Source: Bacteroidales bacterium
Lineage (GTDB): Bacteria; Bacteroidota; Bacteroidia; Bacteroidales; UBA1556
Direction of reading: 5' to 3'
NCBI GenBank assembly: GCA_027064095.1
Contig: JAMOQI010000055.1
Coordinates: 1-38,346 of the forward strand
DNA length: 38,346 bases
The stretch's first letter is position 1. Each line of letters opens with the position of its first letter. Positions 25,052 through 35,400 of the stretch are shown here, one piece after another. The notes under the pieces are model-generated. The model ran no database searches, was not told the origin of the DNA, and worked only from the letters and a program-made list of their open reading frames with translations. A program made the translations under genes and the position numbers.

Positions 25052-26443
25052 CTAATATAGAGTTTCTTTAGGATTATAATTGTCAACAATCTCTTGTCCA
25101 AACTTTTTTAAATCAACACCATCAAGATTACCTGAGGTCATTATTAACAAGTTTTTATTGCTGTAGTCTAATTTTTTTAAATATTCTTGCAAATGACTAG
25201 ATTCAGTGAAAACAATTAAATCATTCCTGGCAAAACCTTCTTTGACTTGTTCTATACTTATAGGAGGCAGTTTCTTGTGTTCTATGGTATGAGGATTGAA
25301 ATAAACAATTGCAATATCTGCACTGTCCATTGCATTTGCATAATGAGATAGAAATTCTGCTTTAAGCGAACTAAAAGTGTGTAATTCCATACATGCCACT
25401 AATTTACGATTTTTAAATTGATATTTTACGGCATTAGTTGTAGCTTTCAGTTTCGATGGACTATGAGCAAAGTCTTTAAAAACTTTTGTACTTTTATTTT
25501 CGGCAATTAATTCTAATCTATTCGATGCACCGGTAAAGCTTTGTATAGATTTATAAAAATCTTCTTTTGAAATTCCTATTTGTTGACAAACTAATCCTGC
25601 ACCCGTTAAATTCATTAGGTTATGATTACCGAAAATCTTCAGTGGAATATCCATATTATTGTCTATAATATGTGTAATACCCACATTGTCAATATAATGC
25701 TCTGGTATATTGTATGGTAGTTTTTTAAGTTCAGGGGCAGTGTCTTTCACTATATTTCGTAATTCAATATCATTATCGCAATATACTAATGCTCCTTTTT
25801 TATCAATGAGTTTTATAAATGTTTTAAACTGTTCCAAATAATTATTGAAGGTAGGGAATACATTTATATGGTCCCAGGCTATTCCACTTAATAATGCAAT
25901 ATTAGGCATATAAAGATGAAATTTTGGTCTTCTATCAATAGGAGAAGTTAGATATTCGTCCCCTTCAATAATCATATATTTAGCTTCTTGAGTAAGTTTT
26001 ACCATTACATCAAAACCATCTAATTTAGCACCGACCATATAATCGCATGCAATATTAAGATTTTGAAATACATGAAGTATCATTGCGGTAATGGTTGTTT
26101 TGCCATGACTTCCACCAATTACAATTCTTTGTTTATCTTTAGATTGTTCGTAAAGATACTCAGGGTAGGAGTATATTCTAATTCCTAATTCCTGAGCTCT
26201 TAATAATTCTGGATTATCTACTCTGGCATGCATTCCTAAAATTATTTCATCAATATCAGAAGTGATTTTGTTTGCATCCCAGCCAAAATTAGTTGGTAGA
26301 ATTCCGTGTTTCTTAAGTCTTGATTTAGAAGGTTCAAAAATCTCGTCATCAGAACCGCTAATTTTATATCCTTTTAATTTTAAGGCTATTGCTAAGTTGT
26401 GCATTGCACTTCCTCCGATTGCAATAAAATGTACTCTTTTCAT
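25052..26443 (-). CDS. mpl: UDP-N-acetylmuramate:L-Ala-gamma-D-Glu-meso-DAP ligase
   Basis: This Mur-ligase family enzyme reattaches the recycled murein tripeptide to UDP-MurNAc in the cytoplasm. The N-terminal UDP-binding domain begins KRVHFIAIGGSAMHNLAIAL. The ATP loop is GGSHGKTTI, and the ligase middle and C-terminal domains show EGDEYLTSPIDRRPKF, GNHNLMNLTGA and KDFAHSPSKL. The GSAM/H-N form and the DEYLT motif fit Mpl better than MurC. The frame is open 13 codons further up to 26482, but the ATG at 26443 directly precedes the conserved beta-strand and is the likely start, giving 463 residues. It is a single gene with a long leader and repeats on both sides (copies B and C). Confidence 0.9.
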   Translation of the reverse strand: MKRVHFIAIGGSAMHNLAIALKLKGYKISGSDDEIFEPSKSRLKKHGILPTNFGWDANKITSDIDEIILGMHARVDNPELLRAQELGIRIYSYPEYLYEQSKDKQRIVIGGSHGKTTITAMILHVFQNLNIACDYMVGAKLDGFDVMVKLTQEAKYMIIEGDEYLTSPIDRRPKFHLYMPNIALLSGIAWDHINVFPTFNNYLEQFKTFIKLIDKKGALVYCDNDIELRNIVKDTAPELKKLPYNIPEHYIDNVGITHIIDNNMDIPLKIFGNHNLMNLTGAGLVCQQIGISKEDFYKSIQSFTGASNRLELIAENKSTKVFKDFAHSPSKLKATTNAVKYQFKNRKLVACMELHTFSSLKAEFLSHYANAMDSADIAIVYFNPHTIEHKKLPPISIEQVKEGFARNDLIVFTESSHLQEYLKKLDYSNKNLLIMTSGNLDGVDLKKFGQEIVDNYNPKETLY

Positions 26444-26654
26444 ATATTTAAAATGTTTGTTTTGGTGATATGGAACTCTCAAGACAATATTTTAATTATG
26501 CCCCTGAGGGTTAATTTATGATTAAAAATTGTCATGTTCGGTTCATAAAACTTATTTTAGGCTAAAAAATAATAAAAGTAAAAATATAGAGATAGTATTC
26601 TACGATGATAATCAAAATATAAAGTTATTAGCATTGATTTGTTAAATATTTACT

Positions 26655-26912
26655 TTAACTTGTATTATACATACAAAGGCAAAGTGAATTGTATGAATAA
26701 GCAATGTATAGCGAGCTACAATGTCGAAAACTCTTTCTGAAACAAGTTCGGGACAGATTGATTTAAGGAAAACTTAAATTTGGGTATTTGAAAAATATCA
26801 AAATTCATTAACCTCAGTTAGATATAAGCTTTCTGTGAGTGAAATCTTATGTGGAACTGAGGTTATTAATATTACTTTATCGTCAGGATTATTTGTGAAT
26901 AATCCGGGTTAA
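26655..26912. repeat. interspersed repeat, copy C (full length)
   Basis: This copy is 258 bp. The left end is TTAACTTGTATTATACATACA and the right end GTGAATAATCCGGGTTAA. The long hairpin arms are 26810-26828 and 26846-26864 (AACCTCAGTT with AACTGAGGTT). The last bases overlap the stop codon of the 1834-residue kinase (minus strand). The remainder of the gap above it (26444-26654) is the AT-rich mpl leader, where I see no exact promoter box. Confidence 0.88.
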
Positions 26913-29900
26913 TAACCTAATTTCCGTTGTAAATTATCTTCAATTACTTTGTAGAATACATCTTTAAAGATAGGTTTTGAAATATAATCATTGCATCCGG
27001 CTTTCAACGATATAATTTTATCTTTTTCCATAGCATTAGCTGTTTGTGCAATAATTATCACCTCTTTATTGAATTTGCGTATTAATCTTGTTGCTTCTAA
27101 TCCTCCCATTTTTGGCATGCGTATATCCATTAATATCAAATCTATTTCTGAATTTGATTTCATTATTGATACGGCCTCAAATCCATTTGAAGCTCTAATT
27201 ACCCTTACATTGTCAAATTTAAGCAAGGTTTTTAGATAGAAAAAAGACACCTTGTCATCTTCTGCTATTAAAATATTTATCATATCAATGTCTTTTGCTT
27301 TTATTAATTTAGGTGCAATTTTATTGTCCTCAATTTGTTGGTTGATGATTGAGGCTTCCATCTTTTCAATTGGTATTGTAAAATAGATAGTAGTACCTTT
27401 ATTTGGTGTAGATTTCAACCAAATATCACCGCCAAGCATGTCTACGTAGGCTTTTGTAATTGCCAATCCTAGACCTGCGCCTTCCATAGCTTTCTTGTCT
27501 TCGATGTCTGCTTGCACAAATCTTTCAAAAATTGCTTTATGCCTATCTTTAGATATTCCCATGCCTGTGTCTTTTACATAAAATTTTAAATGATTAGTCA
27601 TAATGTTATAGCCAAATTCTATTTCTCCCTTAGGGGTGTATTTTATTGCATTTTTGATAAGATTCGTTAATATGGAGTTCATCTTATCATAATCAGTTTT
27701 AATTTTTATATTTCGAAGTAATTCAGGAACTGTTAATTTTAATATCAGTTTTTTCTTCTTCGTTTCAAGGAGGAAGAAATTATATAAATCTTTTAACTGC
27801 TCGTAAACAATAAATTCAGAGATTTTCACTTGTGTTTGTCCTGCTTCAATTTTTGAGATATCTATGAGATCATTAATGATGTTTAGTAATCTTTTGCCAC
27901 TTTTCTCTATTATATCATAAGCGTCAGCTTTTTCTTTTTCGCTAATAATGTTTTGTTTAAGCAAAGATGTAAAACCAAGAATACCATTCATTGGTGTACG
28001 TATTTCGTGGCTCATATTTGTAAGGAAAGCTGATTTTAATCTATCTGATTCTTCAGCTTTCAAGAGAGCGGATTTTAATTTCTCTTCTTGCTCTTTTCTT
28101 TTAATCAACCGCCCTATTTGTTGAGTGATAAGATAGAATATGTTTAGGTCATCTTTAGAATATGCTTTTTTCTTTTTATAGTTTTGAACAGCCATTACGC
28201 CAATTATATCATTATCACTTTTTAATGGCGCTCCCATCCATTCATTAGAAAAAGTTCCTTGTGGAATTAATTTACCTTCCTTGATTAGTTTTTTCTTTGT
28301 TTTATAATCTGCTAATAATGGTTTGCCTGTTTCCATTACATACTTCCCAAGAGTTTTATTAGCTGTTGTTTTATCTGCATTATCATAAACATCAGAATAA
28401 TATGGAAAACTAAATGTGTTGTCATTACTATTATATAATCCAATATAAAAATTAGTAGTATCAATTATTTTCCCCAATTCAAATTGGATATACTTTGCAA
28501 ATTCTTCCATACTGGTTCTATTACTATCGTACATTAGTACATTATAAAGAATATCCTGAATCTGTTTATGTTTTTTATTTTCAGAAATATCGTGGGCAAA
28601 GGCAAATACAACATCTTCTCCAAAATATGTACCTTTTGTTATTTTTACTAGTTTAGGAAAAACTTCACCATTTTTACGCTTTCCCCAGAATTCAAATTGT
28701 TGTGCTTCACCATTATATACAAGATTTAATAGTTTTGAAATATGGTTTAGGTCATTTCTGTTATCTGCACTAATAAATGCAGGATCTTTACCGATTAACT
28801 CTTCTTTTGAGTATCCATACATTTCAACAGCACCCTTATTGACATCTATAAATGTACCATTTTTATCCTGAATAAAAATTGCAACTATTGAATTATCAAA
28901 TATAGCTCTTAAAGTAGTTTCTCTAGATAATATCTCTTGATTGCTTTTTTCAAGTTTTTTTTGTTGGATTATTTTTTCACTAATATCTCTTACGGCAGTT
29001 ACGCGCAAATATCTAGCACCTACTTTTATATTTCTTGATTCGATTTCAATATTAATTCTTTTGCCATTCTTTTTTACACCAACTACTTGGTAAGGGGTTG
29101 TTTCACTTCGTTCCATTTTTTCATATGCTAATGGCTTATATTCAGGAGCTAAAAACATTTCAATAACATTATTAGATATAATTTCATTGTACGAATAGCC
29201 ACTAATTTTTTCCATAGCATAATTAACATCAATTATTTTGGCATTTTCATGTATAATAATACCTTCAAAAGATAGACTCGATAACTGTTTAAATCTTTCT
29301 TGGCTCTCTTTTAATTTTAAAGAAGCTATTTTTCTATCATTTATATCTCTGACAGAGGCTATTATAAACATGTTTTTACCAATTATAGCTTTATTGAGGC
29401 TTACTTCTGACCAAAATTTTGTACCATCTTTACGGCTGGATAGCCACTCAAAAGTTTGTTTGCCGATTTTCTTTGTCTCTTTAATTTTAGATATAGCATC
29501 ATCATCAGAAAATGGACTTTTATTATTGGAAGATAGTGGGATTTTTCTTTGAGTTATTTCTTCCTTTGAATAGCCATACATTATTTTTGCCTGCCGATTG
29601 ATATTTACTATTTTATAAGTACTGGCATCGTAAACAAGAATTGCATCTGATGTTGCATCAAATATGTTTTTTAAGTATTCATTAGCCTCTTTAATTTCTC
29701 TTTCTTTTTGTTTTATATCAGAAATGTCTTGATAAGCAAGCAGATAGAGCTTTTCGTCGCCAATTTCTATTGGCGCATGAGTGGCAAGTACTTCTATTTC
29801 TCTACCATCATTTAATAAAATTGTAAATTCTTCACTTGCAAGACTTTTGTTTGTTTTTTTTAGTTTTTTTAATTGTTTAATAATTCTCTCTTTGTCATTT

Positions 29901-32413
29901 GGATGAGCCAAAGACAATAATTCTTTTCCAATAAGTTCTGACTTATCTTTTAAATTTGAGGCAAAAACAGTTGCTTGGTTAATATCAATTATGTATTTCC
30001 CATCATGAATAATTATAGGGTTTGGAGAAAAATTAAATAATTGTTGGTATTTTGCTTCTTTTTTATGAATTTCTTTTTCTGCATTTTTTCTGAAGGTAAT
30101 ATCTCTAAGAACAACTATTGTTTCGTCATTGCTTTGTTTTTGAGCTGTAAATTCTATTATTTTTTTTCCTGTTTCAATTTCAATTTCAATAGGTTTAATA
30201 CTGCCGTTATTAAATGACGATTTGATAATACTAGATATAGTTGAAATATTATCTTTAGGGATAAGCCTTTCTGCTATATAATATGGATTTTTGCCAATAA
30301 GTTCCTCAAGTGATAAGCCGGACATTTTCTCGAAAGACTTATTAATATTAAGTATATTGAATTTATCATCGAGGTGAATAATAGCATCGTAGGCTCCGTC
30401 AAATATGGATTTATACTGTTCTCTACTAGTTTTTATAGATTCATTTTTTTCTTTAATTTCTGTAATATCTTGTATATGTATTAGTGTTTGTTTGGAGCCA
30501 TCGTTGTTTGGTATTATGGTTGAAGACATTTCTACGAATCTAATTTCGCCATTTTTGCGTTTTATTGAAAACTCATATATGCGAGGTGTTTTTTCTCCTG
30601 CTTGTCTTTTTTCATACCTTTCTGTTACTAGTTTTAGACTTTCCTTAGTTAGAAAATTCTTAAAATTAGTATTAATGATTTCATCTATTGGGTAGCCAAA
30701 TATAACGCTAAGAGTATCATTTGCATAAACAAAAGTGTAGTTTTCGTTTATCATACCTATTCCAACAAGAGAATATTCAACGATGGATTTTAGTTTTTTT
30801 TCGCTTATTTCCAATAATTGTCTTTCCCGATATTGTTCAGTTATATCTTTTAGTTGTGCAATTGTATATGGATTACCGTCTGCCCCAATATAATAAGCCG
30901 CAGAATTTTCTAATATCTTTTTTTCACCATTCTTGCATTTGATTTTTAAAACATATCTTGCAGGGACATTTTTTTTGTTTATCCTATCATGAAATCTTGC
31001 AACTACGCTTTCAATACTTTCTTGAGTAAGGAGCTTAGTAAAATCAGTTCCAATAAGTTCAGCTATTTCGTAACCTGTAATTTCAGACAAATTAGAATTA
31101 CAGTAAACAAATTTTTGATTTTTATCAATAAGAGCAATTCCTTCAAAAGAGTATTTTACTATGGAAGAAAATAGGTTTTCAGATTCTATTAATTTATTTT
31201 CATAATTTATTGTGTCAGTTATGTCTCTAATTATTGAAATGTAATTGTTATTAGGTAATAAATTTGAATTCATTTCAATAAAAATTTCCTGTTTGTTTTT
31301 ATGAAGCAAAACTCTTCTATTAGTAATGCTTTTGCCCTGGTTTAAGATGTCATATCTTAAGGGGTTTTGTAATAATTCTTTTTTAGAAAATAATTCATTG
31401 ATATTCATTTTTAGGAGTTCTTTTTTCGAATATCCGCTTAGTCTAATAATTGCATAATTGCATTCAATAATATTGCCTTTTTTATCACCGATCAAAATAG
31501 AGTCAGAAGTGTGTTGTAGGATATTATTTAATTTTTGTTCTTTTAATTTAAGTATTTTATGATATGATTTAGTTTTTGAAATATCTAAAATATGTCCGAT
31601 AACTTGAATTTCAGATTTATTATAACTAAAAGGAGTAACATTAATTTCTAATTCAATTTCTTCTTTGTCTTTTGTTAAGCCATTAAATTGATATCTGGAA
31701 ATAGGTTTTTCTTTGTTAATTTCAGATTGAAATTTCTCTTCAATTATTTTTATATGAGAAGGTGCAACAAAATCATGATAACTCATTCCTATTAAATTAT
31801 CGTTTTTTTGATATTTAAATATTTTCTTAAAGATAGAATTAACAAAAGTAAGTTTACCGGATTTATTTGTTATAAATATTCCTGTTAGCGATGATTCAAT
31901 TACTTTATTAAGAGTTAGTTTGTTTTGCTTGTCCTTATTATATTCCAATTCGGAAATATCATCAAAAATTAAGCTTGCAATGGCTTCATCTTTTGTCAAT
32001 TTTTCAAGTTTGATATAGCATTCAACAAATCTTTTGCTTCCTTCCAGAGTGGTGAATTCAAATGTCCAATTATAAGTTTTCTCTCCTTTAAAAAATGCAA
32101 TTAATATTTCTTTAACAAAAGAATTTACTTTTGGAGTTATTATTTTAGAAAGATTACCAATTATTTGTTTTTTGTTTTTAGCCTGATATAAATTTACTAC
32201 TGCTTGATTTGCGTCTATTACTTTTAATTTTTTTGTAAATTGTATTGCTGTTTTGGGTTCTGACTCAAGTTTTTCAATGATTTTATTATAGTTTGAAATT
32301 GATGAGGTCTTAAAAGCTTTTATTAATTCAATAAAATCAATTACTAATATTGGTAAAGAAGATTTTTCTATATTTGATTTATAATTTATATTTTTTAGAC
32401 TGTTGTTTTTCAT
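26909..32413 (-). CDS. giant hybrid sensor histidine kinase with about ten PAS domains
   Basis: This 1834-residue protein has no signal peptide or membrane segment and is probably cytosolic. I count ten PAS-like units between about residues 20 and 1270, each about 120-125 long and most ending in an (x)DI(S/T) strand before a linker helix (for example RDITDTINYE, KDITEQYRER). A GAF domain follows (about 1280-1440), then HisKA with phospho-accepting His1469 (NMSHEIRTPMNG), HATPase (LTNLIKNAIKYT, DTGMGISKD, GAGLGLAI) and a C-terminal receiver with Asp1763 (LILMDIRMP). No HPt domain is present, so phosphotransfer to a final regulator needs other proteins. It begins 15 bp after the upstream kinase, so the two are one operon. 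The ligands of the PAS units are unknown. Confidence 0.92.
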   Translation of the reverse strand: MKNNSLKNINYKSNIEKSSLPILVIDFIELIKAFKTSSISNYNKIIEKLESEPKTAIQFTKKLKVIDANQAVVNLYQAKNKKQIIGNLSKIITPKVNSFVKEILIAFFKGEKTYNWTFEFTTLEGSKRFVECYIKLEKLTKDEAIASLIFDDISELEYNKDKQNKLTLNKVIESSLTGIFITNKSGKLTFVNSIFKKIFKYQKNDNLIGMSYHDFVAPSHIKIIEEKFQSEINKEKPISRYQFNGLTKDKEEIELEINVTPFSYNKSEIQVIGHILDISKTKSYHKILKLKEQKLNNILQHTSDSILIGDKKGNIIECNYAIIRLSGYSKKELLKMNINELFSKKELLQNPLRYDILNQGKSITNRRVLLHKNKQEIFIEMNSNLLPNNNYISIIRDITDTINYENKLIESENLFSSIVKYSFEGIALIDKNQKFVYCNSNLSEITGYEIAELIGTDFTKLLTQESIESVVARFHDRINKKNVPARYVLKIKCKNGEKKILENSAAYYIGADGNPYTIAQLKDITEQYRERQLLEISEKKLKSIVEYSLVGIGMINENYTFVYANDTLSVIFGYPIDEIINTNFKNFLTKESLKLVTERYEKRQAGEKTPRIYEFSIKRKNGEIRFVEMSSTIIPNNDGSKQTLIHIQDITEIKEKNESIKTSREQYKSIFDGAYDAIIHLDDKFNILNINKSFEKMSGLSLEELIGKNPYYIAERLIPKDNISTISSIIKSSFNNGSIKPIEIEIETGKKIIEFTAQKQSNDETIVVLRDITFRKNAEKEIHKKEAKYQQLFNFSPNPIIIHDGKYIIDINQATVFASNLKDKSELIGKELLSLAHPNDKERIIKQLKKLKKTNKSLASEEFTILLNDGREIEVLATHAPIEIGDEKLYLLAYQDISDIKQKEREIKEANEYLKNIFDATSDAILVYDASTYKIVNINRQAKIMYGYSKEEITQRKIPLSSNNKSPFSDDDAISKIKETKKIGKQTFEWLSSRKDGTKFWSEVSLNKAIIGKNMFIIASVRDINDRKIASLKLKESQERFKQLSSLSFEGIIIHENAKIIDVNYAMEKISGYSYNEIISNNVIEMFLAPEYKPLAYEKMERSETTPYQVVGVKKNGKRINIEIESRNIKVGARYLRVTAVRDISEKIIQQKKLEKSNQEILSRETTLRAIFDNSIVAIFIQDKNGTFIDVNKGAVEMYGYSKEELIGKDPAFISADNRNDLNHISKLLNLVYNGEAQQFEFWGKRKNGEVFPKLVKITKGTYFGEDVVFAFAHDISENKKHKQIQDILYNVLMYDSNRTSMEEFAKYIQFELGKIIDTTNFYIGLYNSNDNTFSFPYYSDVYDNADKTTANKTLGKYVMETGKPLLADYKTKKKLIKEGKLIPQGTFSNEWMGAPLKSDNDIIGVMAVQNYKKKKAYSKDDLNIFYLITQQIGRLIKRKEQEEKLKSALLKAEESDRLKSAFLTNMSHEIRTPMNGILGFTSLLKQNIISEKEKADAYDIIEKSGKRLLNIINDLIDISKIEAGQTQVKISEFIVYEQLKDLYNFFLLETKKKKLILKLTVPELLRNIKIKTDYDKMNSILTNLIKNAIKYTPKGEIEFGYNIMTNHLKFYVKDTGMGISKDRHKAIFERFVQADIEDKKAMEGAGLGLAITKAYVDMLGGDIWLKSTPNKGTTIYFTIPIEKMEASIINQQIEDNKIAPKLIKAKDIDMINILIAEDDKVSFFYLKTLLKFDNVRVIRASNGFEAVSIMKSNSEIDLILMDIRMPKMGGLEATRLIRKFNKEVIIIAQTANAMEKDKIISLKAGCNDYISKPIFKDVFYKVIEDNLQRKLGY

Positions 32414-32428
32414 GATTATTTTGGAATT

Positions 32429-35400
32429 TTAAAGAACTTCATTAATTAGTTTTATTAGCTTTTTATGGTTAATAGGTTTAGAAATATATTCATCGCAACC
32501 TGCTTTTATTGCTATTTCCCTATCTTCTTTCATAGCAAAAGCAGTTTGAGCAATAATAATAATATTTGGATATTTCTCTTTGATTATTTTAGTGAGCTCA
32601 TATCCATTCATATCAGGCAATTTTATATCCATTAATATTAATCTAATATCTCTATTGAGATCGATTATTTCTAGGGCTTCTTTGGCGTTTTTTGCATAAT
32701 GTATTGGTTTACAGATGTTTTTTAAAGCTGTACTAAGGTATAGATATGCAAAATTTTCATCATCTACAATAAGCGTGTTTATTAGATTTTTTTTATTATT
32801 TTTATTGGCGAATGTGTCTTTCTTAGTTAAGATATAGATTTCATCAGGGATATTCATTGGAATTGTAACTGTAAATTTACTACCTACATTTACTTCCGAT
32901 TCTAAACTAATTTTTCCTCCGAGCATTTTAGCATAGGCCAGAGCAATAGAAAGACCCAATCCTGCTCCTTCGTAAACAGATCTGTCTTCGAGGTCAGCCT
33001 GTACAAATCTATTAAATATTGCTTTTTGTCTGTCTTTTGGTATCCCTATACCGGTATCTTTTACGTAAAATTCTAATTCTTTTTCATGAATAATGTATCC
33101 AAAATCAACACTACCTTTATGTGTGTATTTAATTGCATTCTTAATCAAATTAGTGAGAATAGCTTGGAGTTTACTATTATCGGTATATACTTCAAGATAT
33201 TGCCCGTAATTGTTTATATGATAATTTAATTCTAAGAGTTTACTTTCTGCTTCAACTTTGAAAAGATTATAAATTTCTTCCATCTGATAGTTCAGCCTAT
33301 AAGTGCTTTTTTTAATAGTCATTTTGTTTGCTTCAATTTTAGAAATATCTATAAGTTCGTTTATGATATTTAATAGTCTATTTCCACTCTGTTCAATTAC
33401 TTTTGCATAATCTATCCTGTCTTTTTCTTCTATTAAAGGTTCTTGAAGTAATTGCGTAAATCCAAGAATGCCATTCATTGGTGTTCTTATTTCATGGCTC
33501 ATATTGGCTAGAAAAGCATTTGTCAATTTTTCTGACGCCTCAGCTTTTTCTTTCTCGATTATTAGCTGCTTATTTATTTCTTCTAATTTTTTGTTGTTCT
33601 CAATAATATTTTCTTCCATCTGCAGCTTATTAATTGCATTGCTTATCTCTTCTCCAATTATTTCGAGAAGTCGCATGTCAGTTTTTGTAAGTTCAATATT
33701 ATCATAACTTTGGATAACGTAGATTCCAATTGCTTTATCTTTTACAATCAAAGGAATACCTATCCATGTATTAGATTCTGTTCCTATAGTTTTTATTTTT
33801 CTTGAAGCTTGAAGCTTTTTCTTTGTTTCTTTGTCAGCAAACAAAGACTTTTTAGTTTCTAATACATACTTGCTTAAAGTGTTTTTTGCAGGGCAAGTAT
33901 TAATCTTGTCAAAGCTGTCAGAATAATACGGACAATAAAGATTATCCTCCTCCTTATTATATAAACCAACAAAAAAGTTAGATGTATCTATTAATTGTCC
34001 TATTTCTTCTTTTATAGTTTTAATAAGCTCTCTTAATGAATTCGTTTTTGTACTTGCTTTGATTATATTATAAATGATGTTCTGTGTCAATTCATTGATT
34101 TTGTTTTTGTTTATATTGTCAATCATTAATACAGCTTTATTAACCTTCCCATTATCATCTTTGACAGGAAAAGCTTTTATCTTTAGATATATATATTCTT
34201 TATTATTTTTACGAGAATTATTGTTGTGGTAATATTTTATTACCGGTATTTCTACTATTTTATTATTAAAAACATCTTTTATGGAGTTAATAACATTATT
34301 ATCTATTAATTGCCGGTCCGTAAATATATTATAGTCTTTATGTTTAAATATAAAATTATCTTTTTCTTTGCCTAGCATACTATAAAAGCTATCATTTATA
34401 ACATCAATATATCCGGAAGTATTAATAACAACCATCGGAGTTATAGATTGAGATATTAGATTTTTAAATTTTTTCTCACTTTCTTTTAATGCAATTTCTT
34501 GTAGATATTCTTTTGTAAAGTTTTCTTTTATAGCTATATAATTAATAATATTATGCTCATTATCAAAAATTGGATTAATTGTAGCTCTTTCCCAAAATGT
34601 TACACCATCTTTTCTTTTATTATTAAAAACACCTTTCCAAACTTTACCATTGCTTATATTATACCATAAATCTGCATAAAATTCTTCACCTTGATATCCT
34701 GATTTAAGAATTCTGGGGTTTTGGCCAATAGCTTCATCAAAAGTATATCCTGTAGCTTCTGTGAATGCCGGATTTACATATTCTATTAAACCATTAGTGT
34801 CAGTAATAATAATATTATTAGCACTTTGTTCAATAGCTGTTTTATATAAATTTAATTTTCTATTTATTATTTCTTCATTTGTAATATCTTTTAAATAGAA
34901 AATTATAATTGTCCCGAAGTGCTCATTTATTATTTGCTTTGAATAACCACTTATTAAAATTTCATTCCCGTCTTTGTGTGTGGCTTTTATTGTAAAATTA
35001 TTTTGTGTATTATTGTTAAGATAATATTCAATTATATTCTTATATTTTGGATTTAAATAATCTGAAATAGAAGTTCCAATTATTTCCTTACTATCTTTGT
35101 AACCAAATATATCTTTAGCTTTTTTGTTTATTTTAAATATTATTTTATTTTTAATATATATTATTCCTTCGAACTTAATATTTTCTATAATATTACTTTC
35201 AATATGTGTGTTTATACTATCACTTTCAGATAAATTAGATTCATTAATTTCGATGTACTTTACTATAATTTTGTCTTCATCAAGCTTGTAAATTTTATTT
35301 TCTCTTATTCCTTCTATTCTATTGTCTTTATATAATTTGGCTTCTAATATTTCTGATTTACCTGTTTTGTGAACTCTTTTCATTATATCAATAATGCCAA

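Noticed and set aside
1669-26912. Repeats placed right after stop codons as integron attC sites
   Set aside because: The flanking genes are long core genes on both strands, not small promoterless cassettes in one direction. There is no integrase, and the repeat ends lack the attC core sites RYYYAAC/GTTRRRY.
24776-26912. GTTCGGG-like segments in the repeat as tRNA T-arms
   Set aside because: No acceptor stem, D-arm or anticodon arm can be built around them, and the segments belong to the repeat consensus.
1669-26912. CRISPR array
   Set aside because: The copies are kilobases apart with genes between them, without regular spacers or cas genes. The Cas4-like fold of the first gene is part of a DUF2779 protein, not a CRISPR locus.
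29238-31174. Plus-strand open frames opposite the PAS array of the giant kinase
   Set aside because: They recur at matching places in the PAS repeats, as expected from the complement of repeated domains, and have no upstream signals.
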